This document shows, piece by piece, positions 54,649-61,147 of a DNA stretch of 61,147 bases. The notes beneath the pieces are model-generated. The model worked only from the letters and a program-made list of their open reading frames with translations. It was not told where the DNA came from and did not search any database. This DNA is from Candidatus Amulumruptor caecigallinarius. GTDB taxonomy: Bacteria; Bacteroidota; Bacteroidia; Bacteroidales; Muribaculaceae. Numbering within the stretch: the first letter of the stretch is position 1; each line of letters starts with the position of its first letter. The stretch is from the NCBI GenBank assembly GCA_023665575.1, contig JAMPDQ010000007.1, positions 1 through 61,147 of the forward strand. The letters are read 5' to 3'. The position numbers and the translations under genes are program-made.

Positions 54649-56310
54649 ATGGAAAACACAAAATCTTTAAACCGGCTTATAGAGCTGGCAGTAATAAATA
54701 ATTGGAACAGAATGGCCCTCTCCGATATCGGAGGTGCCAATTATCAATACAAGGATGTTGCAGAGCTTATTGAAAAACTTCATATCCTGTATGAGCATGC
54801 GAACCTGAAACCGGGTGATAAAATTGCAATCTGCGGCAAAAATTCAGCCACATGGGCAGTTGTGTTCCTCTCCGGACTCACCGCAGGCCTGGTGGTGGTG
54901 CCGATTCTCCATGAATTCAAGCCTGACAATATCCATCATCTTGTAAACCATAGTGGGTCTAAACTCCTTTTCACAGATGCTGCAATATGGGAGAATCTTG
55001 ATGAAAACAAAATGCCGAAGCTTATAGGAGCTCTCTTTATAAGCGAGTTCGGCATGCCCTTGTCAAGATTGAAAAGCCTAACTGAAGCCCGCGAAAATAT
55101 CAACAAACTCTTTGGTAATAAATATCCGAGCGAGTTCTCAAAAAACGACATTCATTATCATGAAGATCAACAGGATGAATTGGCAGTGATAAATTATACA
55201 TCCGGAAGCACCGGATTGTCGAAGGGCGTGATGCTTCCCTATGTGAGTTTTTGGAGCAACGTGCAGTTTTGTCTTGACAATCTGAAAGTGCTCACCCCCG
55301 GCAGCGGAATCGTAAACATGTTGCCATTGGCACATATGTATGGTTTGACAATCGATTTGATTCATCCGTTCTGCAGAGGATGTCATCTGAATTTTCTTAC
55401 AAAGCTCCCGTCTCCCAAAGTGCTTTTGAAAGCTTTTGCACAGGTAAAACCCAAGTTGATTGTGACGGTGCCTCTGATAGTTGAAAAAATAATTCGCAAC
55501 AATGTGTTCCCTATGCTCGACAAACCCCTTATGAAGGTGCTTTTGAAAGTGCCTGTGATAGATGACAGGTTGCTTGCGAAAATAAAGGATAATCTTCTGC
55601 AGGCTTTTGGAGGTGAACTTAAGGAAATGATAATAGGGGGTGCCCCGCTCAATGTAGAGGTGGAAAGATTCCTCTCAAGAATAGGATTCCCTTATACAGT
55701 GGGATATGGCATGACCGAATGCGGTCCGCTGATTTCATATGCCCCCGCCGGCGATAATCGTGCACACACGGTGGGACGCGTTGTTGACAGAATGGAAGTG
55801 AAGATTGATTCTCCCGACCCGGAGCATATACCGGGCAACATATTGGTGCGTGGCGACAATGTGATGCTTGGATATTACAACAACGAAAAAGGCACAAATG
55901 AGGCATTCCCTGATAACAACGGATGGCTGAGCACGGGCGACTTGGGTGTGATCGACAGTGACGGATATATAAGAATCAGCGGAAGGTCGAAAACAATGAT
56001 ACTAGGTCCCTCCGGACAAAACATATATCCGGAAGAAATTGAGCAGAAACTTAACATTCTGCCATATGTCAATGAATCGCTGATTATTGATGAGGGCGGG
56101 CATCTCACAGCCCTGATTTATCCCGACATGGATGCAATAGAGTCGCAGGGAATCAGCGCAGAGGAGCTGCGCAAAATAATGGATCAGAATCTTGACACAC
56201 TTAACGGAATGATGCCGGGTTATAGCAAAGTGAAGCGATATAAGCTTCTTGAGGAGGAGTTTGAGAAAACACCGAAGCGCTCCATAAAGCGCTTCCTTTA
56301 CCAGCCATAG
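54649..56310 (+). CDS. Long-chain fatty-acid-CoA ligase
   Basis: A 553-residue AMP-forming acyl-CoA synthetase that activates fatty acids. The P-loop-like motif is INYTSGSTGLSKGVMLPYVS (about residues 180-199), then YGMTECGPLISYAP, STGDLGVIDSDGYIRISGRSK, and the C-terminal catalytic Lys in TPKRSIKRFLYQP. The start MENTKSL at 54649 stands 13 bases after the thioredoxin-like gene; an open frame upstream overlaps that gene and is not used. Acyl chain preference cannot be read. Confidence 0.94.
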   Translation: MENTKSLNRLIELAVINNWNRMALSDIGGANYQYKDVAELIEKLHILYEHANLKPGDKIAICGKNSATWAVVFLSGLTAGLVVVPILHEFKPDNIHHLVNHSGSKLLFTDAAIWENLDENKMPKLIGALFISEFGMPLSRLKSLTEARENINKLFGNKYPSEFSKNDIHYHEDQQDELAVINYTSGSTGLSKGVMLPYVSFWSNVQFCLDNLKVLTPGSGIVNMLPLAHMYGLTIDLIHPFCRGCHLNFLTKLPSPKVLLKAFAQVKPKLIVTVPLIVEKIIRNNVFPMLDKPLMKVLLKVPVIDDRLLAKIKDNLLQAFGGELKEMIIGGAPLNVEVERFLSRIGFPYTVGYGMTECGPLISYAPAGDNRAHTVGRVVDRMEVKIDSPDPEHIPGNILVRGDNVMLGYYNNEKGTNEAFPDNNGWLSTGDLGVIDSDGYIRISGRSKTMILGPSGQNIYPEEIEQKLNILPYVNESLIIDEGGHLTALIYPDMDAIESQGISAEELRKIMDQNLDTLNGMMPGYSKVKRYKLLEEEFEKTPKRSIKRFLYQP

Positions 56311-56364
56311 AAACCGGCTGTCAAATCAAGAAACGAGGTATGAAAGTTTCGAATCACAAAAGGC

Positions 56365-56394
56365 AAAAGGAGCGGATATATGTCCGCTCCTTTT
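56365..56394. terminator. Bidirectional terminator between acyl-CoA ligase and tRNA-Leu
   Basis: AAAAGGAGCGGA (56365-56376) and TCCGCTCCTTTT (56383-56394) form a perfect 12-base stem with a six-base loop and T-runs on both strands. It ends the ligase transcript rightward and the tRNA-Leu transcript leftward. Confidence 0.92.
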
Positions 56395-56411
56395 GATTAT
56401 AAGAAATCTTG

Positions 56412-56493
56412 TGCGCATGATAGGACTCGAACCTACACGTCGTGAGACACCAGATCCTAAGTCTGGCGCGGCTACCAATTACGCCACATGCGC
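56412..56493 (-). tRNA. tRNA-Leu (UAG)
   Basis: 82 nt on the minus strand. The acceptor stem is GCGCATG with CATGCGC. The anticodon loop CTTAGGA between CCAGA and TCTGG gives UAG (Leu, CUA/CUN). A long variable arm (class II) lies between the anticodon and T arms. The T arm is TAGGTTCGAGTCCTA. The CCA end is not encoded. The discriminator is A73. Confidence 0.95.
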
Positions 56494-56502
56494 GAAGCAG
56501 TG

Positions 56503-56533
56503 CAAAATTAAAAAATTAATTCAATTTTTGCAA
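56503..56533 (-). promoter_or_regulatory. Promoter of tRNA-Leu
   Basis: On the minus strand TTG (56533-56531), 20 bases and TAATTTTG (56510-56503). The start falls next to the mature tRNA 5' end. Confidence 0.85.
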
Positions 56534-56565
56534 CACTTTTTTCACACGCAGGGAGAAATGATTCC

Positions 56566-56859
56566 TTATATTGAATCGGTCACTTCCCACACGAAGGCGC
56601 GCAGTCCGAGCCGCGGCTTCTCTTCATCAATAGCTTTCAGCCTCCTCAGCAACGGCTCAACCCGATTGTCTTCTACAATTGTAATGATTGCCGAGGCTAG
56701 AGAGGGCCATGCGTGCGACCCGTAGTGCGGGTCGCCGGTTTTTGACCCGCGTCCCTGCACTGTGCCCAGCGCCGTGAATCCACGGCATGATGTGGCGTTC
56801 AGAATATTGATTATCTGCTCATGATGAGCTTGATCATAGGCTATGAATACAGCTTTCAT
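56566..56859 (-). CDS. PII-like small protein of the RND efflux operon
   Basis: A 97-residue protein with the beta-alpha-beta-beta-alpha-beta pattern of PII/CutA-like trimers: MKAVFIAYDQAHHEQIINIL at the N-terminus, then GRGSKTGDPHYGSHAWPSLA (about residues 36-55) and SAIITIVEDNRVEPLLRRLK. Such proteins are found next to RND pumps in Bacteroidetes and may sense a ligand or metal and act on the pump, but the role here is inference. Its start overlaps the pump gene's stop by 4 bases (ATGA), so it is translated with it. Confidence 0.8.
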   Translation of the reverse strand: MKAVFIAYDQAHHEQIINILNATSCRGFTALGTVQGRGSKTGDPHYGSHAWPSLASAIITIVEDNRVEPLLRRLKAIDEEKPRLGLRAFVWEVTDSI

Positions 56860-59800
56860 TTCTTAAGATTTTTGAGTGACTTGTGAATGCGCTTGCGTGT
56901 GTTGCGCACGCCATTGCCGGCAAATACGCAATATAACACCGGCACAAACAGCAGTGTCAGCGTGGTTGAGAAAACAAGACCTCCAATCACCGACACGCCC
57001 ATCGGACGCCACATTTCTGAGCCCTCGCCCGTGCCGAGCGCCATAGGCACCATACCGAGCACCGTGGTCAGTGTGGTCATGACTACCGGACGCAGGCGCG
57101 AGCGGCCTCCGTCAATCACAGCACGCCTGATTGACATGCCGCGTTCGCGGTTGAGCGTGATATAGTCGATCAGCACAATGCCGTTTTTCACAACAATACC
57201 AATCAACATTATGGCTCCAATCATTGACATCACATTGAGCGTATGCCCGGTGAGCCACAAAATCAGGAACACTCCCGAGAATGCGAAAAGCAATGAGGTC
57301 ATGATAATACCCGGATATGTGAAGGATTCGAACTGTGCGGCCATCACTATATACACCAGAATGATTATAAGCAATCCTAATGTCATAAGGTCGCCAAATG
57401 AGTCCTGCTGATCCTCAAAGCTGCCGGCAATGCCGATGCTGATTCCTGATGGAATATCCATATTGTCAATTCCCGCTTCAGCTTCAGCCACTACCTGGCT
57501 CATCGGCACGCCATCCACTACGGCTGACACTGTGATGACACGTTCGCGGTCTTTGCGCTCGATTGTGGGAGGAGTGAAGCGCTCCACAACCGTGCCAAGC
57601 TCTTTGAGGCGTATCCCCTGTCCGGAGGGGGTGTAGATGAGAATGTTCTCAATATCGGATATCTGAGTGCGGTATTCGGGGGCATACATCACCTTGATGT
57701 CATATTCTTCGCCATCTTCGCGAAATTGCGATGCAGTGGCTCCATTAATGCGATTTCGAAGATAATAAGCCGCTGTCTGAAGGTTGATGCCATACATTGA
57801 CAATTTCTCGCGATCGAAGTCAACCTGATATTCCGGCTGATAATCGGAGCGGGAAATGGTGATGTCGGCGGTGCCGTTAATTCCGCTGAGAAGCTGTTTT
57901 AGGTCGCGTGCCACTTTGTCTGTTTCTTCAAAGTCATAACCGAAGATTTCAAAATCCACGGTCGACTGGCCACCCATGCCCATACCGCGACCTCCGCCCA
58001 CATTCACCTGAGCCTTGCGGAAATCGGGAAATTGCTCCTCTATGTCGCGGCGCATGCCATCTGCCACCTCAACAATGCTGCGGTCGCGGTCGCCCGGATT
58101 CTTGAGTCTGATATTCATTGATATGATGTGCGCACCGTTGTCGGAAAGCGAAGCGAATGTGTTGTCGCTGCTGGCCGGTCCTACAGTGTAGCTGCTCACC
58201 AGAATCTCGGGATATTTAGCGCGCCAAAGGGAGTCAAGACGTCCTGTCACCTCTTGGGCATATTCCACACGCGAACCTATGGGGAGCTCAAGACTTACCC
58301 CTATTCGCGAGTTGTCTTGCGTTGGGAAGAATTCGGTGCCTACACCCTTCATGAGAAACAGCGAACCGATGAAAATGCCCAAACACACAAGTATGGTCAC
58401 CATTCTGTGGGAAATAACAGTGCGCAACAGCGAAGCATAACCGTTGTCGAATCTGTCGAGCGCACGCTCTACATGGCTGAACCAGTTTTTCTTGCTATCT
58501 CCCTCCTTGTCGCGGTGGCGCAGGCGGAGCCATTGGCTGCAAAGCATCGGAGTGAGTGTAAGCGCACAGGTGGTGGATATAATCATCATGATTGTCACCA
58601 TCCAGCCAAGCTGGCGGAAAAGCACTCCAGTCATGCCGGTGACAAGTGTTAGGGGGAAGAACACAGCGATAAGTGTCAGTGTGGACGCAATCACGGAGAT
58701 GGCCACCTCATTGGTGCCATGCACCGCGGCCTGCTTCGGGTCGGCCCCGCGCTCTATGTGTGTGGTGACATTCTCAAGCACCACGATTGCATCGTCCACC
58801 ACCATACCGATTGATATGGAGAGTGCTGACAGCGACACGATGTTAAGTGTGTTGCCTGTGGCATAAAGATATATGAACGATGCAATCAGCGACACGGGAA
58901 TCGTAATTACAATAATCATGGTGGCGCGCCAGCGTCCGAGGAAGAGGAACACCACTATCATCACAAACAGCAAAGCATAGAACACCGTCTCTACCAGAGA
59001 GTTGATAGTGTTCCGGATATTGTCGGAGGTGTCAACAATCACACCTATTTTAATGTCAGACGGAAGATTCTTCTGTAAGCGTGGAAGCATCTCCATCACT
59101 TTATTGGAGATTTCCACAGAGTTGGCCCCCGATTGCTTCTGAATCACAATGGTTGCGCCCTCCACTCCGTTGATATATGATTGCTGTGTGCGCTCCTCAA
59201 GGGTGTCTTCAATGCGGGCCACATCCTTTAGGAAAATTGTGCGGCCGCCGAAGCTGCCGACAGGGATTTCTTTTAGCTGGTCGGTGCTTGCAAACTCCCC
59301 TTGCACACGCAAAGCATATGTGTTGGAGCCGATATCAAATGATCCGCCCGGCACATTCCTGTTTTCGGCACCGATAATGTTTGATATTGTCTCCACCGAC
59401 ATGTTGTAGGCCTCCAGCCTGTTGGGGTCAATATATACATGCACTTCGCGTTTGGGCGCTCCCGATATTGACACAGAGCCCACACCATCGACGCGTGCCA
59501 GCGGATTTACAAGATTGTCATCGAGAATCTTATATAATCCCGCCATGCTTTCTTTTGCCTGCACTGAAAGCAGACATATGGGAATCATGTCGGTAGAAAA
59601 CTTGAATATGATCGGATTTTCCGAATCATCGGGAAGTTGCGACTCCACCATGTCGAGCTTGTCACGCACATCATTTGTGAGCACATCGATATCATAACCA
59701 TATTCAAATTCAAGAGTAATCACCGATGTGTTTTCGCGTGATGTGGATGTGATGTGCTTGAGATGCTCAACAGAATTTAGTGTGTTCTCAAGGGGTTTTG

Positions 59801-59990
59801 TCACATTTTGCTCAATATCCTTCGCGCTCGCACCCGGATACATGGTGATAACCATAATCGAATTGGTATCAATGTCGGGATAAAGGTCAATCGGGAGTTT
59901 GGCAAGAGAAAAAAGACCCAGAATAATCACCACTACAAAGCATAACAAAGTGGTGATGGGGCGTTTTACCGCAGAACCGTAAAGACTCAT
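56856..59990 (-). CDS. RND efflux transporter, AcrB family (HAE1)
   Basis: A 1044-residue inner-membrane pump that would expel drugs, bile acids or other hydrophobic molecules. The layout is two halves, each with a periplasmic loop, and twelve helices. SIGMVVDDAIVVLENVTTHI (about residue 395) carries the proton-relay Asp pair, and the second half has GIVVKNGIVLIDYITLN. Loops such as GTEFFPTQDNSRIGVSLELP are typical. The start overlaps the adaptor stop by 4 bases. The cognate TolC-like outer-membrane channel is not in the window. Confidence 0.96.
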   Translation of the reverse strand: MSLYGSAVKRPITTLLCFVVVIILGLFSLAKLPIDLYPDIDTNSIMVITMYPGASAKDIEQNVTKPLENTLNSVEHLKHITSTSRENTSVITLEFEYGYDIDVLTNDVRDKLDMVESQLPDDSENPIIFKFSTDMIPICLLSVQAKESMAGLYKILDDNLVNPLARVDGVGSVSISGAPKREVHVYIDPNRLEAYNMSVETISNIIGAENRNVPGGSFDIGSNTYALRVQGEFASTDQLKEIPVGSFGGRTIFLKDVARIEDTLEERTQQSYINGVEGATIVIQKQSGANSVEISNKVMEMLPRLQKNLPSDIKIGVIVDTSDNIRNTINSLVETVFYALLFVMIVVFLFLGRWRATMIIVITIPVSLIASFIYLYATGNTLNIVSLSALSISIGMVVDDAIVVLENVTTHIERGADPKQAAVHGTNEVAISVIASTLTLIAVFFPLTLVTGMTGVLFRQLGWMVTIMMIISTTCALTLTPMLCSQWLRLRHRDKEGDSKKNWFSHVERALDRFDNGYASLLRTVISHRMVTILVCLGIFIGSLFLMKGVGTEFFPTQDNSRIGVSLELPIGSRVEYAQEVTGRLDSLWRAKYPEILVSSYTVGPASSDNTFASLSDNGAHIISMNIRLKNPGDRDRSIVEVADGMRRDIEEQFPDFRKAQVNVGGGRGMGMGGQSTVDFEIFGYDFEETDKVARDLKQLLSGINGTADITISRSDYQPEYQVDFDREKLSMYGINLQTAAYYLRNRINGATASQFREDGEEYDIKVMYAPEYRTQISDIENILIYTPSGQGIRLKELGTVVERFTPPTIERKDRERVITVSAVVDGVPMSQVVAEAEAGIDNMDIPSGISIGIAGSFEDQQDSFGDLMTLGLLIIILVYIVMAAQFESFTYPGIIMTSLLFAFSGVFLILWLTGHTLNVMSMIGAIMLIGIVVKNGIVLIDYITLNRERGMSIRRAVIDGGRSRLRPVVMTTLTTVLGMVPMALGTGEGSEMWRPMGVSVIGGLVFSTTLTLLFVPVLYCVFAGNGVRNTRKRIHKSLKNLKK

Positions 59991-61048
59991 TTCGCAAGTT
60001 TCACTTTTTTGCCGTCGGCAAGTTTCGACTGTCCGTTAACAATCACTTTCGCGCCTGATTCCACACCCGAAATCAGTTCGTATTCATCTCCGAGGCGCTG
60101 GCCGAGTTCCACAAGGTTATAGCTGACAGTGCCATCGGAATTATATACATATACATATTTGTTTCCGGAACCCTGTTGTTTCACCACTGCTTTGTCAGGC
60201 ACAACCACGCGGTTGGCTTTCCCGAGGTTAAGTGTGACGCGGCCGAACATGCCGGGGAGAATCTTGCTGTTAGCATTAGGGAGTGTGATTTCCACACCGA
60301 AGGTGCGGCTTTGTGTGTCGATTGTGGGCATCACTGTTGAAACAACACCCCTAAACACCTCATCCCCATATGTGTCGAATCTAATGTCAGCCGCCATGCC
60401 GCGTCGGATTTTCGGCAGTTCGCTTTCTGTCACATTTATCACAATTTTTACCGGCTGGATTCTGGCTATTGTCAATATGGGGAGATTGCCGGTCATATCG
60501 CCCGGATCATAATTTCTGGCTGTCACTACGCCTGAAATGGGGGAGGTCAGCACAGTGTTTTCACGGGCATTGCGCAGGGCGCGTTCTGCCTGCGCGAGCA
60601 CATTTTTCGCATTCACCAGTTGTGTGTGCATGGCATCCACCTGTTGTTTGGTGCCACCGCCTATCCTCAGAAGTTCCACTGCGCGGTCATAGTCGAGCTG
60701 CACATTGTTGAGGTTAGCACGCGCATTGTTCACCTGCGTCTCATAGCTGAACGTGTTGACATCATCGAGCACTGCCACACGCTGGCCTGCCGACACACGC
60801 TGACCCTCGTCCACATATATCTGCTTGATGCGGTTGGCCATATTGGCGGAGATATTATTTATAATCTCCGGCTCCACTGTGGCTGTATATGTGCCAATCT
60901 GGTCTACAACGCGCGATGTCACTGTCATGGCGTTAACCACCGGAACAGTTTCTCCCTTATCTTTGGCAGCATTTTTTTCATCTTTGCCTGAGCATGATGC
61001 CAGAATAATCACGGCCACCAAAGGCAATATTCCTATATATCTATTCAT
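59987..61048 (-). CDS. RND efflux periplasmic adaptor (membrane fusion protein)
   Basis: A 353-residue lipoprotein adaptor (lipobox LASC, Cys19). It links the RND pump to the outer-membrane channel. Domains in order: barrel-sandwich hybrid (IYVDEGQRVSAGQRVAVLDD, about 75-94), alpha-helical hairpin with a coiled coil (about 95-165), a second lipoyl half (TSPISGVVTARNYDPGD), the beta barrel, and a membrane-proximal domain. It starts the operon adaptor-pump-PII-like. A perfect 8-base inverted repeat stands ~60 bases upstream. Confidence 0.95.
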   Translation of the reverse strand: MNRYIGILPLVAVIILASCSGKDEKNAAKDKGETVPVVNAMTVTSRVVDQIGTYTATVEPEIINNISANMANRIKQIYVDEGQRVSAGQRVAVLDDVNTFSYETQVNNARANLNNVQLDYDRAVELLRIGGGTKQQVDAMHTQLVNAKNVLAQAERALRNARENTVLTSPISGVVTARNYDPGDMTGNLPILTIARIQPVKIVINVTESELPKIRRGMAADIRFDTYGDEVFRGVVSTVMPTIDTQSRTFGVEITLPNANSKILPGMFGRVTLNLGKANRVVVPDKAVVKQQGSGNKYVYVYNSDGTVSYNLVELGQRLGDEYELISGVESGAKVIVNGQSKLADGKKVKLAK

Positions 61049-61107
61049 TGTTATGTTTTTTATGCGGATTCCTTAATTTGTTAAGCAGTTATTTAACTCA
61101 AGTTTCG

Positions 61108-61125
61108 CAAGTTGCAAGCAACTTG
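61108..61125. promoter_or_regulatory. Inverted repeat upstream of the RND operon (operator candidate)
   Basis: CAAGTTGC, AA, GCAACTTG: an 18-base perfect palindrome with two-base spacer, 60 bases before the adaptor start. Related sequences lie at 3004-3028 and near 7691, all between genes and next to envelope or import genes. It may be an operator, or part of a short dispersed repeat. The last 22 bases of the window show nothing further. Confidence 0.45.
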
Positions 61126-61147
61126 GAATCTTGAAGGTTAGAGTTAG

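Overview
The window reads as a chromosome segment of an anaerobic or microaerophilic Bacteroidales bacterium. A gut lineage near Muribaculaceae is my guess, but the family cannot be fixed from sequence alone. Evidence: four to five promoters of the Bacteroidetes type (TTTG or TTG, 19-20 bases, then TAnnTTTG); a NADH-dehydrogenase-like nuo cluster with fused nuoCD and no nuoE/F/G; the Bacteroidetes ATP synthase order atpD-C-B-E-F-H-A-G; a single-chain pyruvate:ferredoxin oxidoreductase; and weak Shine-Dalgarno sequences. No phage, conjugation, CRISPR or transposase gene is visible.

Layout. 0.1-3.1 kb: a BrkB/YihY membrane protein, RNase P RNA and an outer-membrane beta-barrel-like protein. 3.2-9.1 kb: an ECF sigma factor, then an opposite-strand metal-chelate/corrinoid ABC importer operon (binding lipoprotein, permease, ATPase, DUF2284), then an anti-sigma-like gene and a Spy/CpxP-like gene that probably once adjoined the sigma factor. 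9.2-17.6 kb: a giant alpha-2-macroglobulin-like protein without its thioester motif, RNase Z, an unknown lipoprotein and a VanZ-like protein. 17.7-35.4 kb: one long unit, nuoA-B-CD-H, then the complete F1Fo ATP synthase operon, then nuoI-J-K-L-M-N, with one clear promoter in front and one strong terminator behind. 35.4-42.6 kb: a GT9 glycosyltransferase, a TetR regulator, fabG, ispD, recG and a DEFD-box helicase. 42.6-49.8 kb: PFOR, initiator tRNA, an RluA-type pseudouridine synthase, pheS and endonuclease III. 49.8-61.1 kb: a DoxX-like membrane protein, thymidine kinase, a cysteine desulfidase-like enzyme, an M48 protease, a TlpA-like thioredoxin lipoprotein, a fatty-acyl-CoA ligase, tRNA-Leu, and an RND efflux operon ending in a PII-like gene.

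How it works together. PFOR makes acetyl-CoA and reduced ferredoxin. The Nuo complex without NADH-oxidising subunits would take electrons from a carrier such as ferredoxin or flavodoxin and pump ions. The ATP synthase encoded inside the same unit would use that gradient, so the two halves of the energy chain appear to be transcribed together. The sigma, anti-sigma-like, Spy-like and macroglobulin genes look like an envelope-maintenance group.

The most unusual features are the ATP synthase operon nested in nuo, and a family of non-coding elements with about 33-base inverted ends. At least seven such copies or fragments lie between genes, some short and some near 335 bp. They have changed the ends of several neighbouring genes and perhaps split the sigma/anti-sigma pair. 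A second, related palindromic element and shared short motifs occur at further sites.
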